From CAZLRH01 sp964562015 (GTDB lineage: Bacteria > Verrucomicrobiota > Verrucomicrobiia > Opitutales > JABDGR01): a stretch of DNA of 64,000 nt. Shown in pieces: positions 11,983 to 21,905 of the stretch (position 1 is its first letter; every line of letters begins with the position of its first letter). The notes under the pieces are model-generated. The model saw only the letters and a list, made by a program, of their open reading frames with translations. It had not been told where the DNA came from and made no database searches. The DNA lies in assembly GCA_964562015.1 (NCBI GenBank), contig CAZLRH010000003.1, positions 124,001 through 188,000 on the forward strand. Reading direction: 5' to 3'. A program made the translations under genes and the position numbers.

Positions 11983-12741
11983 ATGAGTTCTCTCGACATT
12001 CGCAATCTCTGCGCCTCGATCGGCGACCGCCCGATCCTCAAGGACTTCTCGCTCACCGTGCCCAAGGGCCAGGTGCATGCCATCATGGGGCCCAACGGCA
12101 CCGGCAAGAGCACGCTCGCCAAGGCCTTGGCGGGCCATGAAGACTACGCCGTCACCGGCGGCGAAGTATTCCTCGACGGCGAGCCCATCCTCGGTCTCGA
12201 GGCCGACGTGCGCGCCCGCAAGGGCCTGTTTCTCGCGTTTCAATATCCGAGCGAGATTCCCGGCGTTTCCATCGCCAATTTCCTGCGCGCCGCCGTCCAG
12301 TCCCGCCTGCCCGAGGGCGAGGAACTCGTCGCCACCGCGTTTTACAAGCGCCTGCACGAAAAGATGGATTTGCTGAAAATAGACCGCAAGTTCACCAGCC
12401 GTTCGGTCAACGAAGGCTTTTCCGGTGGCGAGAAAAAGCGCTGCGAAATCCTCCAGATGATGATGCTGGAGCCGAAGTACGCGGTCATGGACGAGACGGA
12501 CTCCGGCCTCGACATCGACGCGCTGAAAATCGTCTCCGAAGGCGTGAACCTCATGCGCGGGCCGCACCTCGGCGTGCTCGTCATCACCCACTACCAGCGC
12601 CTGCTCGATTACATCGTGCCGGACATGGTGCACGTGATGTGGGACGGCCGCATCGTCAAATCCGGCGGCAAGGAACTCGCCCTCGAACTCGAAGCCCGCG
12701 GCTACGATTGGGTGCAGAAGGAACTGGCCGCGACGAAATAA
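11983..12741 (+). CDS. sufC: Fe-S cluster assembly ATPase SufC
   Basis: 252 residues, the usual SufC length. It is a soluble ABC ATPase that drives the SufBCD scaffold for Fe-S cluster assembly. Visible motifs: Walker A GPNGTGKST (about 36-44), Q-loop FQYPSEIPG, signature FSGGEKKRCEI (about 147-157), Walker B YAVMDETDSGLD and H-loop VITHYQ. The final helix YDWVQKEL is typical. It is followed by sufB after 86 bp containing a short repeat fragment (about 12750-12785, period about 9 bp). Confidence 0.97.
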   Translation: MSSLDIRNLCASIGDRPILKDFSLTVPKGQVHAIMGPNGTGKSTLAKALAGHEDYAVTGGEVFLDGEPILGLEADVRARKGLFLAFQYPSEIPGVSIANFLRAAVQSRLPEGEELVATAFYKRLHEKMDLLKIDRKFTSRSVNEGFSGGEKKRCEILQMMMLEPKYAVMDETDSGLDIDALKIVSEGVNLMRGPHLGVLVITHYQRLLDYIVPDMVHVMWDGRIVKSGGKELALELEARGYDWVQKELAATK

Positions 12742-12827
12742 AATTCTCACCCACCGCAAAGACGCAAAGCACGCCAAGACCTGACCTGCCCTAGGTTTAA
12801 TTTTTAAAACCCGTTCAATTTTTCCCT

Positions 12828-14240
<1,413 letters not shown>

Positions 14241-14338
14241 CGTTAAAAGAATGAAGGTTGAGGGAAGAAGGCTCACAAGCCTTTCACCTCAAACACTCCT
14301 CTCTTCTTGATTATTTAATTTTCCCACTGCTCCCTGGA

Positions 14339-15700
14339 ATGAATTCCACCGCCACCCTGGAAGAATCTGTTGCGACCGGCGCCAGCCCCTTGCACGACGC
14401 CACCTTTGCCGCCGCGCAAGCCTCCGCCCTCGAGCCCGCGTGGCTCGTTGAGCGCCGCCAAACCGCGTGGGATTTCGTCCGCACCCGGCTCGACCAGGCC
14501 GGCAGCCGCCTCGCCGTCCCGGCCAAGGACGAAAAGTGGCGTTTTTCCGGCGAGCGCGGCTGGGTGATGGCCGACGCGCGCTTTGAGGCTGGTGCGTGCG
14601 CTGCGGCGCCGACCGGCGCTTTTGCAGAGGCTGTGAAAAGCCTGCCCGCCGCCGCCAACTTAATCTTTGAAGACGGCCAACTGGTGAGCCGTACAACTTT
14701 GGCTCCCGAATTGGCACGCAAAGGCGTCATTTTTTTGCCGCTCGCGGAAGCCATACGTATGCATCCCGACCTGCTGCGTGAACATCTTTTCCAGCATGAG
14801 CGTGTTTTGGGCGGGGAGATTTTTCTCCGACTGCACCAAGCTTACGCGCGCACAGGCGCATTTCTGTATGTGCCCGAAGGCGTGGAAATTCCCGCGGCTT
14901 TCATTGCTGCGCACGGGGCTTCCGCCGCCGGGGCCGCGGTGTTTCCGCACACGCTTATTGTGGCGGGCCGGAATGCAGTCGTGAAATTTCTCGACTATTA
15001 TGGTAACGGCCCGGCGGCGGGCGAAACCTGGATGGCCGGCTCATCCACCGTGCTGGCCGGCCCTGGCGCCAAGGTGTTCCGCAAGAGCATCCAGAATCTC
15101 AATCTGGAGTCGCACAGCTTTCAGGCCGACACCACCATCGGTGACCGCGAGGCCGACGTAAAAAATATTTCCGTCCACCTCGGCGCCCGGCGCGCCCGTT
15201 TCGAAAACCAGGTGCGCCTGCTCGGCCCGGGCGCCCACCTCAAGCTTTACGCCTTGACCATCGCCAGCGGCCAGCAGGAATTCGACCAGCGCACGTTTCA
15301 GGACCACGTCGCGCCGCACACGACTTCCGATCTCCTCTACAAAAACGCCCTGCTGGGACAGGCCCGCACGATTTTTGCCGGGATGATTCGCGTCGAACGC
15401 GACGCCGCCGAAACCGACGCCTACCAGCAGAACCGCAACCTCTTGCTCGATGCCGCCGCCGAGGCCAATTCGCTCCCGGGCCTCGAAATCATGAACAACA
15501 ACGTGCGCTGCACCCACGGCGCGACGACCAGCCGCCTCGATCCCGAGGAGCTTTTTTACCTGCGTAGTCGTGGCCTTTCCCGCCAGGTTGCGTACCAGTT
15601 GCTCGTGTTCGGCTTTTTCGAGGAAATCATCGAGAAAGTCGAAAACGAGGAGCATGCCGAGCTGTTGCGCCGCCTCGTTCGCGAAAAGTTTGTCCCATGA
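14339..15700 (+). CDS. sufD: Fe-S cluster assembly protein SufD
   Basis: 453 residues from the ATG at 14339 (MNSTATLEESV); an in-frame start at 14258 would add an unlikely leader. SufD is the SufB paralogue that completes the SufBC2D complex and is needed for iron acquisition. The signature near the C-terminus is NNNVRCTHGATTSRLDPEE, with the Cys and His of the SufD family, followed by LFYLRSRGLSRQVAYQLLVFGFFEEI. The N-terminal third is variable as usual. It ends at the first base of a repeat pair separating it from sufT. Confidence 0.95.
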   Translation: MNSTATLEESVATGASPLHDATFAAAQASALEPAWLVERRQTAWDFVRTRLDQAGSRLAVPAKDEKWRFSGERGWVMADARFEAGACAAAPTGAFAEAVKSLPAAANLIFEDGQLVSRTTLAPELARKGVIFLPLAEAIRMHPDLLREHLFQHERVLGGEIFLRLHQAYARTGAFLYVPEGVEIPAAFIAAHGASAAGAAVFPHTLIVAGRNAVVKFLDYYGNGPAAGETWMAGSSTVLAGPGAKVFRKSIQNLNLESHSFQADTTIGDREADVKNISVHLGARRARFENQVRLLGPGAHLKLYALTIASGQQEFDQRTFQDHVAPHTTSDLLYKNALLGQARTIFAGMIRVERDAAETDAYQQNRNLLLDAAAEANSLPGLEIMNNNVRCTHGATTSRLDPEELFYLRSRGLSRQVAYQLLVFGFFEEIIEKVENEEHAELLRRLVREKFVP

Positions 15701-15803
15701 AAGTGTTTTAGTGCTTAGTCTTCTTGTGCTTAGTGCAAAACGTAACCGTATAAATTGACTGTCTTAACTAAGCACTAAGAACTAGAACACTAGAACACTT
15801 TTC
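15701..15803. repeat. Inverted pair of 15-bp AGTGTTTTAGTGCTT-type repeats
   Basis: The left arm (15701-15736) holds two 15-bp units (AGTGTTTTAGTGCTT, AGTCTTCTTGTGCTT). The right arm (about 15765-15801) carries the complementary series CTTAACTAAGCACTAAG and AACTAGAACACTAGAACAC. The pair occupies nearly the whole sufD-sufT gap and could fold into a long hairpin in the operon mRNA. The same unit recurs as a tandem array at 62149-62212. Confidence 0.7.
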
Positions 15804-15808
15804 CAGTC

Positions 15809-16384
15809 ATGTTCAATTATCGCAAGCCCATGTCCCCCAGCGAACGCCTCCTCAATCGTGATGTGACCGCCACCCTGGTGCCGGCGGGCGACAGCGTAAA
15901 CCTGCCCAAGGACACGCGCGTGACCATCACGCACCGTCTCGGCGGCAACTTCACCGTTGTCTGCGATTATGGCATGTTTCGCATCAACGGCACTGACGCC
16001 GATGCCCTCGGCGAGGAAAAGCCGGCGGCGGAAGCTCCGGCCGCGACGCCTGCGGCCAGCGACGGCAAAGCCCCCGCGGAACCGTTGCTGTGGGAGGCGC
16101 TCAAGACTGTTTTCGATCCGGAAATACCCGTCAACATCGTGGACCTTGGCCTGGTTTACGGACTGGAGATCAAAGACCTTGGCGAGGGCCGTTTCGGTGT
16201 GGATGTGCAAATGACGCTCACCGCGCCGGGCTGCGGCATGGGCCCGGCCATCGCCGAAGACGCCCGCACCCGCCTGGCGGCAGTCGCGGGCGTCAGCGAG
16301 GCGAAAGTCGAGATCCTTTGGGACCCGCCGTGGACCCAGGACCGCATCTCCGAGGAAGGCAAAATGCAGCTCGGCCTCGTTTAG
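15809..16384 (+). CDS. sufT: Fe-S maturation factor SufT (MIP18/DUF59 family)
   Basis: 191 residues. A SufT-specific N-terminal beta domain (about 1-70) is joined by an Ala/Pro linker to a MIP18 domain (about 93-190) with FDPEIPVNIVDLGLVYG and the conserved cysteine loop TAPGCGMGPAIAEDAR. SufT proteins help mature Fe-S proteins under high demand. It closes the suf operon. No sufS desulfurase or sufU/E gene follows, because the next gene is on the other strand 6 bp away; these partners must be encoded elsewhere. Confidence 0.9.
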   Translation: MFNYRKPMSPSERLLNRDVTATLVPAGDSVNLPKDTRVTITHRLGGNFTVVCDYGMFRINGTDADALGEEKPAAEAPAATPAASDGKAPAEPLLWEALKTVFDPEIPVNIVDLGLVYGLEIKDLGEGRFGVDVQMTLTAPGCGMGPAIAEDARTRLAAVAGVSEAKVEILWDPPWTQDRISEEGKMQLGLV

Positions 16385-16390
16385 GAAAAA

Positions 16391-17302
16391 TTATTTCACC
16401 TGCGCACGCCGCGGCAATTTCTGCCGGGCGGGACTCCAACAAGTCGAGCGGCCGCCGATTTCCGCGCGGAGCAGGGGAGTGCCGGTCTTCGGACAACGCC
16501 CGCCGTCGCGCCAGCGGTGCTGGAACAGCCAACTCTCGGGAATGTGGACATTCAGGTCGGGCGGCAATTTTCCGCCGACCCCGGCGATGACGCGCAAGGC
16601 GTCGTCCGCCACCTCTTGTATCACGGTATGCACGCGCGCCGAAATTTTCGCGGTGGCAGCGCGGCCCGCGGGCAGCGCCGGATGCAAGCCGGCGCGCCAC
16701 AGAATTTCATCCGCCATCCAGTTGCCAATGCCGGGAAAATGATCCTGCTGCAAAAGCACGGCCTTGAGCGGCGCCCGCGCGTGGCGCGCCAACGCCGCGC
16801 GCACGAGCCCGGAGGTAAATTTCGCAGTGGTGACCGCAGGCGGCAGTTCGTGCAGCCACAGTGGTTTTTCTCCCCGAGGTCCGCTCCAGGCGCGCACCCG
16901 GCCGAATTGGCGGGGATCGTAGAAAACAAGTGTTTTCGCTTTAAGGCACAACACCAGCGCGTCATGCCGCGCCGGGCGATAGTCGCGGGGCTCGACGCGC
17001 AATTCACCCGACATGCCCAGGTGAATCCCCAGCCACAAGCGCGAGGCCTGCGCCGCCTTTTTTGCTTTAGCCGGAGATATGGGTGCAAACACGAACCACA
17101 TCTGCTTGCCGTGGGTCGATGACTCCACCAAGCGCGTCCCAACGAGCGCCCGCGCCAGGGCCTTCGCGCCGCCCCGAAATTCAACCTCCAGATGGCGAAA
17201 ATCCCGCGACCTCGGCTCCGCCACGGCGGCGCGCACGACCCCGCGGTTCCCGGCCTCAAACCAACGCCGGCGATAAAATTCAACTTCAGCCAATTCGGGC
17301 AT
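16391..17302 (-). CDS. mutM: Formamidopyrimidine-DNA glycosylase (Fpg/MutM), zincless finger variant
   Basis: 303 residues counted from the ATG at 17302, which places the catalytic Pro2-Glu3 correctly (MPELAEVEFY). The enzyme removes oxidised purines and cuts the abasic site. Other hallmarks are the conserved Lys in THGKQMW (K66), LGMSGELRV, DPRQFGRV and the H2TH segment FPGIGNWMADEILW. The C-terminal finger reads GRCPKTGTP...STCWSPARQ, so two of the four zinc cysteines of the CxxC-x16-CxxC finger are missing. It may be a zincless-finger enzyme as in NEIL1. It converges on sufT. Confidence 0.9.
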   Translation of the reverse strand: MPELAEVEFYRRRWFEAGNRGVVRAAVAEPRSRDFRHLEVEFRGGAKALARALVGTRLVESSTHGKQMWFVFAPISPAKAKKAAQASRLWLGIHLGMSGELRVEPRDYRPARHDALVLCLKAKTLVFYDPRQFGRVRAWSGPRGEKPLWLHELPPAVTTAKFTSGLVRAALARHARAPLKAVLLQQDHFPGIGNWMADEILWRAGLHPALPAGRAATAKISARVHTVIQEVADDALRVIAGVGGKLPPDLNVHIPESWLFQHRWRDGGRCPKTGTPLLRAEIGGRSTCWSPARQKLPRRAQVK

Positions 17303-17626
17303 GACCGGGCACGTTACACCACCAGACCGACGGCGCAACCCCGTCCATGCATAATCTTAACGTAATGAGGCCTGCCCCAGTCCCGCGCATTTTTAACGCG
17401 ATTAACATCTTTGCGACTCGTACTTTCTCTCCGACTGAAGAAGTCACCCCAGTTCACCGCCTGCATGCCTGACGGCTGGGGAAATAGGCTTTCGCGCGGG
17501 CCATTTTCGGCCGGGTCGCAGCGGGGCGATTCCCGAGCGAAAAAAGCTTAAAGATTTTCGGTCGGCGGACGATAGAAAGAGGAGCAGCAGATTCCCTCGG
17601 TTTCATTTCAAACGACCGTTTATTTC
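17303..17626. other. Intergenic region without recognisable features
   Basis: These 324 bp separate divergent mutM and the rhodanese gene. I see no open frame with family features, no strong hairpin and no repeat of the local families. Promoters for both genes must lie here but no clear -35/-10 pair stands out. Confidence 0.4.
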
Positions 17627-18211
17627 GTGACCTCTATTTGGCAAAGTTTTACGGATGGCGTCGTGCCGGTGACCGCCGGCACCACGGCGGTGCTGGATGC
17701 GACGGAATTGCAGTCGCGCCTGCGCAGCGGCGCCTGGCAGCCGAGCCAGGTGGTCGATGTGCGCACCCCTTCGGAATTTCGTTCGGGCCATGTGCCCGGT
17801 TCGGTGAATTTGCCCTTGGATACTTTGCAGGGCGCGGCGTTGCAGCAATTGAAGACGGAAGCCGCACACGCACCGCTCGTGTTGACCTGCGCCTCGGGGG
17901 TCCGCGCTGCCACCGCCGCGGACCGCCTGCGCCGGGCCGGCGCTGATGACGTGTGGGTGCTGGTCGGTGGCGTGGCCGCATGGCAGGAATTGCATTTGCC
18001 GCTCACCCGCACCGGGCGCGGTTGGGCGCTGGAGCGGCAGGTGCGCTTCGTCGCGGGTCTGCTGGTTTTGGCCGGGTGCGGCCTCGGCTATGGGCTGAGT
18101 GCGCACTTCTATGCGTTGGCGGCGATTATTGGGGCCGGGCTGGTTTTTTCCGCGGTGACGAATACCTGCGGCATGGCCCGGGTGCTGGCGAAAATGCCTT
18201 GGAATCGTTGA
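17627..18211 (+). CDS. Rhodanese domain with C-terminal DUF2892 membrane hairpin (YgaP-like)
   Basis: 194 residues from a GTG start. A rhodanese domain (about 20-125) has VVDVRTPSEFRSGHVPGSVNLPL and the active-site loop LTCASGVRA with the sulfur-carrying Cys. It is followed by two membrane helices (about 138-155 and 158-178) and the DUF2892 end TNTCGMARVLAKMPWN. E. coli YgaP has this architecture and transfers sulfane sulfur at the inner membrane. It is a single gene with no sulfur-oxidation genes nearby. Confidence 0.85.
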   Translation: MTSIWQSFTDGVVPVTAGTTAVLDATELQSRLRSGAWQPSQVVDVRTPSEFRSGHVPGSVNLPLDTLQGAALQQLKTEAAHAPLVLTCASGVRAATAADRLRRAGADDVWVLVGGVAAWQELHLPLTRTGRGWALERQVRFVAGLLVLAGCGLGYGLSAHFYALAAIIGAGLVFSAVTNTCGMARVLAKMPWNR

Positions 18212-18285
18212 GTGCGGTGGAACCCAGCGCCAATTTTCCGGTAATTTAGCCTGACGCCGGGCCCACGCCTTGGCAGTCTCGCAAA

Positions 18286-20004
18286 ATGAATTTTGGCGCG
18301 CGCCCTCGATTTGCGGCCCTCGTCCGCTGGGTACTGGCGGTACTTACCCTCGCCCAGATGGCAGTGGCGGCGGACGCCGTCGGTGCGGGCGCGGCCCATG
18401 CGCCGCTTTCACCCGGAGCGATTCCGGATCCCGCGCACGTCGTCGTCGTGGCCAATTCGCGCAGTGCAGACTCCGTGGAGGTCGCCAAATTTTACCTGCA
18501 ACGCCGCGGCATTCCAGAAAAGAACCTGATTTTGATCGATGCCCCGACGGACGCGGATGTGACGTGGAAGGTCTTCGTCGAGCAGGTCTTCAATCCCTTG
18601 CGCCAGCAGTTGACGGGCGCCGGGTGGATTGACGCCACCGCCACCCATCAGCGCGACGCCGAAGGCCGCCTCGGTTACGTGTTTTACGGACACCAGATCG
18701 ATTTTCTCGTCGTTTGTTATGGGGTGCCGGTGCGCATAACCAATGACCCGGTGCTGCTGGCGGCCCACTCCAACCCGACCCTCCGCCCGGAATTCAACAC
18801 CAACGAGGCGGCGGTGGACAGCGAGCTTTCGCTCCTTGCCGAAGCCGAGCCGCCGACCGCCGGCTTTTTTCCCAATGCGCTCTACAACAAGCTGGAGCCG
18901 GATTTCCTCAGCCGCAGCCGCGTGGTGCGCGTGGCGCGGCTGGACGGCCCGTCCGCCGCCGCTGCCAAAGGCCTCGTCGAAAGCGCATTGCTGGGCGAAT
19001 CCCGCGGCGTGCAGGGCCGTGGGTACATCGACCTTACCGGGCCGAATCCCAAGGGCGACGAATGGCTCGAGGGCACGGCGCAGATTCTCCGGCAACTGGG
19101 CTACGACGTGAGCGAAAACCGGGAGCGCGGCCTGTTCACCTGGGCGGACCGGTTTGACGCCCCGGCCTTTTATTTCGGCTGGTGGTCGTGGGAAATGAGC
19201 GGCCCGATTGCCGATCCCTCCTTCCGCTTCCCGCCGGGCGCCGTGGCTATTCACATTCATAGTTTTTCCGGGGAAATGATACGCGACGGCGCCAAGCGCT
19301 GGGACGGCCCCCTCGTCGCGCGGGGCATCGCCGCCACCGTGGGGAACGTCTTCGAGCCCTACCTGGAATTGACGCACAATCCCCAGCTTTTTCTCGCCGC
19401 CCTGGCCCGCGGCCGCACCACGGGCGAGGCCGCCTATTTTTCCGTGCCGGTGCTTAGCTGGCAGACCATGCTGGTGGGCGATCCGTTGTACCGGCCCTTT
19501 GCCCTGTTGCTGGGCGACCAACTGGCCCGCGCCGGGCGTGACGCCACGCCGTATTCAGCCTATGCCGTCATTCGCCAGATGAATTTGCTGCAGGAGCAGG
19601 GTCACCTCGCGGAAGCGCTCGCGGCCGGCCAGGAATATTACACGACCCATCCCGGCCCGGCCCTCGCCTTGGCGCTGGCCCAACTTGACCAAAAACTCGG
19701 ACGCCCGGACGACGCGATTAAAATCCTCGAAGGCCTGCCCGACGGCCCCGCCGTCACACGCGATAATCTCGGCCTTTTCTCCGCCATTGCCCGCTGGCTC
19801 GTGGCGCAAGGCAACCGCCGGCTCGCGCTGCAGGTCTACGCCAAGGCGCTGGGTTCGCCGGCCGCCAACAAGGACTACGCCCAGGCCACGCTCCCGGAAG
19901 CCATCGCCCTGGCCAAGCTCGCGCAAACCACCAACGCGACTTTGGCGTCTGATCTCATCCAGCGCTGGAACGACCAGTTGGCGAAGCTGAATGCCGCGCC
20001 GTGA
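18286..20004 (+). CDS. TIGR03790-type secreted protein of unknown function
   Basis: 572 residues with a signal peptide (hydrophobic 12-28, cut near AVAADA). Recognisable stretches are VVVVANSRSADSVEVAKFYLQRRGIP near the N-terminus, FLVVCYGVPVRI, GYIDLTGP, DAPAFYFGWWSWEMSGP, HSFSGEMIR and a late VPVLSWQTMLVGDPLYRPF. This block order is that of TIGR03790, a family with patchy distribution including Verrucomicrobia and Acidobacteria and no known function. The last 150 residues look like helical TPR-type repeats. It is probably periplasmic. The family call rests on memory of the motifs. Confidence 0.7.
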   Translation: MNFGARPRFAALVRWVLAVLTLAQMAVAADAVGAGAAHAPLSPGAIPDPAHVVVVANSRSADSVEVAKFYLQRRGIPEKNLILIDAPTDADVTWKVFVEQVFNPLRQQLTGAGWIDATATHQRDAEGRLGYVFYGHQIDFLVVCYGVPVRITNDPVLLAAHSNPTLRPEFNTNEAAVDSELSLLAEAEPPTAGFFPNALYNKLEPDFLSRSRVVRVARLDGPSAAAAKGLVESALLGESRGVQGRGYIDLTGPNPKGDEWLEGTAQILRQLGYDVSENRERGLFTWADRFDAPAFYFGWWSWEMSGPIADPSFRFPPGAVAIHIHSFSGEMIRDGAKRWDGPLVARGIAATVGNVFEPYLELTHNPQLFLAALARGRTTGEAAYFSVPVLSWQTMLVGDPLYRPFALLLGDQLARAGRDATPYSAYAVIRQMNLLQEQGHLAEALAAGQEYYTTHPGPALALALAQLDQKLGRPDDAIKILEGLPDGPAVTRDNLGLFSAIARWLVAQGNRRLALQVYAKALGSPAANKDYAQATLPEAIALAKLAQTTNATLASDLIQRWNDQLAKLNAAP

Positions 20005-20030
20005 GTCCCTGGCCGATTTTGGACCGAAGA

Positions 20031-20216
20031 GTTTTGGACAGAATTAACCGAATTCAAAAAATGAAGAACAACGAATACCTCACGATGCCTTGCGGATTGT
20101 TTTGGCCTTTGCTGGTTTTTAATTTTGGTGCACTGACGGCGTAGGGGCGTCGCTTGCGACGGCCCTTTTTTCCGCAAAGCATAATTCTGTTCATTCGGTG
20201 AATTCCGTCTAAAATC
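20031..20216. repeat. Inverted pair of GGACAGAATTAAC-type repeats
   Basis: The left arm (20031-20061) reads TTTTGGACAGAATTAACCG then AATTCAAAAA. The right arm (20181-20216) reads ATAATTCTGTTCATTCGG, TGAATTCCGTCTAAAA on the opposite sense. A smaller GTCGCTTGCGAC hairpin lies between them near 20148-20159, ahead of a T-run, and could terminate the upstream gene. The same family occurs at 30.8, 56.8 and 58.1 kb. Confidence 0.6.
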
Positions 20217-20223
20217 TTTGCTC

Positions 20224-20511
20224 ATGTCTGCGCCTCCTCCCAAAAAGAAAACCGATTACGCGGCACTGGGTTCGCCGTTCATGCGCATCCCGCGCTTCCC
20301 GGTCGAGGTCGCGCGCGACTTGCTCGACCTGGGCTTGCGTGAAATTTACGAGTTGCAGGGCCGCGCGCCGGAATCGCTACTGCTGGAATTGCGCCAGCGC
20401 AAGCCCGCCACGCCGGAGGACCGCCTCGCCTGGTTCCGCCTCGCGGTTTACTTTGCCGAGACGCCCGCGCCCGAAGGCGCCAAGCTGCATCCGGCGGCGT
20501 GGAAGGACTGA
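20224..20511 (+). CDS. Small helix-hairpin-helix protein (Cdd1/pathogenicity-locus-like)
   Basis: 95 residues from ATG 20224 (MSAPPPKKKTDYA). The core FPVEVARDLLDLGLREIYELQGRAPESLLLEL resembles the HhH fold of the Cdd1/TfoX-C group, with a typical end RLAWFRLAVYFAETP. HhH proteins usually bind DNA non-specifically. The role is not known. The gene is isolated, flanked on both sides by inverted repeats. Confidence 0.65.
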   Translation: MSAPPPKKKTDYAALGSPFMRIPRFPVEVARDLLDLGLREIYELQGRAPESLLLELRQRKPATPEDRLAWFRLAVYFAETPAPEGAKLHPAAWKD

Positions 20512-20522
20512 GGAGGAAATTT

Positions 20523-20730
20523 TAACCACAGAGACACAGAGAACGCAGAGAACGGACAAAATCCAACATCGAACGCACATCGTTCAAGATCCAACCTTGA
20601 ACATCCAATACCCGACACTCAATTTTCCGCGCAAATAAACTTCTGCAACCTCAGTACTTTCAGTCGCCTTTGTCCCTCAATCCTTTGCTCCTTTGTCCCT
20701 TCTCTGCGTTCTCCGTGTCTCGGTGGTTCA
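20523..20730. repeat. Inverted pair of CACAGAGACACAGAGAACG-type repeats
   Basis: The left arm (20523-20556) begins AACCACAGAGACACAGAG and continues AACGCAGAGAACGG. The right arm (20700-20730) is TCTCTGCGTTCTCCGTGTC and TCGGTGGTTC. The unit period is about 9 bp (CAGAGACA, CAGAGAACG). Inside are further imperfect palindromic words around TTCAAGATCCAACCTTGAAC (20582-20601). It fills the gap between the HhH gene and convergent aguA. Confidence 0.7.
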
Positions 20731-20743
20731 ATCTTTTCTTCCC

Positions 20744-21793
20744 TCACGCGGGTTGCTGCTGGGACAAACAATGCAGCGAGCCGCCTTCGAGGAGGACGTC
20801 CGTACAATCCAGCGGCACGATTTCGCGGGTGGGGAAGCAGCGGCGCAATACGCCGGCGGCCTTTTCATCGGTGGGCCGTTGAAAAACCGGAAGCAGCACC
20901 GCGCCGTTGGTCACCAGATAATTGGCGTAGCTCGCGGGCAGTTCGCGGCCCTCGTGCTCGACGGGCGGCCACGGCAGCGGGAGCGTGACAATCTCAAAGC
21001 GTTTCTCGTCCGGCGTCAAAAATTCATCGAGCGCCAGATGATTTTGCCGCAACACATGGGCGGCCGGATGATCGTCGCTGTCGGGCGGAACCACGGTGAG
21101 GATGCCGTCGTTGCGGAAAAAACGCGCGAGGTTGTCGATGTGCCCGTCGGTGTCGTCGTTCGGCAGGCCGCCCTTGAGCCAGAGCACGTCCGTGGCGCCG
21201 AGGCCGCGCGCGAGCAGGCGGGTGTAGTCGTCCCGCGTCAGACCGGGATTGCGGTTAGGATTGAGCAGGACTGCCTCAGTGGTCAGCACCTGGCCGGGGC
21301 CGTTGATTTCAATCGCCCCGCCTTCGAGGTTGATGTCGTTGGCAAAGCGTTTCATCCCCAGGCTCGCGGCGATGCGCGCGGGGACGGCATTATCGAGGTC
21401 AAACGGCGCGAATTTTCCGCCCCAGGCGTTGAAGCCCCAGTCCGTGACGGCCACTTCGCCGGTTTGCGCATTTTTCACAAACAGCGGCCCGTGGTCGCGG
21501 CACCACACGTCATTCACGGGATGGTCGAAAAGCTCGACGGCCGACGTGTCCGCCCCGGCCTTTTCCAAGAGGCTGCGGATGGCCGCATGCGTCTTTCCTT
21601 CGGCGTTGATGCGCACTTTAACGAACCGGCTCAACATGGCGGCGAAATGCGCGAAAAACGGCGGTATGCGTTCGAACTGGCCCGCCCACAGGGCGGGATT
21701 CGACGGCCACGACAACCACACGGCGGCTTGCGGCGCCCATTCCGGCGGCAGGCGGAAACCCAGCTGGGCCGGGGAGAGGGAGGGATTATCCAT
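20744..21793 (-). CDS. aguA: Agmatine deiminase
   Basis: 349 residues, the normal length for this peptidylarginine-deiminase superfamily enzyme. It hydrolyses agmatine to N-carbamoylputrescine and ammonia. The guanidine-modifying fold shows the substrate motif VNDVWCRDHGP, EGGAIEINGPG, the catalytic DTDGHIDN with its His, and the nucleophile Cys in EGGSLHCLSQQQP at the very C-terminus. It lies downstream of aguB on the same strand; the two form the second half of the arginine decarboxylase route to putrescine. No speA is in the window. Confidence 0.95.
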   Translation of the reverse strand: MDNPSLSPAQLGFRLPPEWAPQAAVWLSWPSNPALWAGQFERIPPFFAHFAAMLSRFVKVRINAEGKTHAAIRSLLEKAGADTSAVELFDHPVNDVWCRDHGPLFVKNAQTGEVAVTDWGFNAWGGKFAPFDLDNAVPARIAASLGMKRFANDINLEGGAIEINGPGQVLTTEAVLLNPNRNPGLTRDDYTRLLARGLGATDVLWLKGGLPNDDTDGHIDNLARFFRNDGILTVVPPDSDDHPAAHVLRQNHLALDEFLTPDEKRFEIVTLPLPWPPVEHEGRELPASYANYLVTNGAVLLPVFQRPTDEKAAGVLRRCFPTREIVPLDCTDVLLEGGSLHCLSQQQPA

Positions 21794-21811
21794 AGAAAAG
21801 AGTAAAAGAGT

Positions 21812-21893
21812 TTAACCGCAGATTACGCAGATTAACGCAGATGGCAAAGGGCCTTTTGTGACAATCTGCGAAATCTGCGTCATCTGCGGTTTC
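21812..21893. repeat. Inverted pair of CGCAGATTA-type repeats between aguB and aguA
   Basis: The left arm (21812-21843) contains ACCGCAGATTACGCAGATTA, the right arm (21862-21893) CTGCGAAATCTGCGTCATC then TGCGGT, its near complement. The unit period is 9-10 bp. The loop is only about 18 bp, so the mRNA would form a hairpin of about 30 bp within the agu operon. Related copies are at 38.9 and 40.6-40.7 kb. Confidence 0.7.
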
Positions 21894-21905
21894 CAGTCTT
21901 TGTCT

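Noticed and set aside
20142..20175. GTCGCTTGCGAC hairpin followed by T-run as a terminator
   Set aside because: Stem is short (GTCGC/GCGAC) and the T-run is separated by GGCCC; kept only as a remark within the repeat entry.
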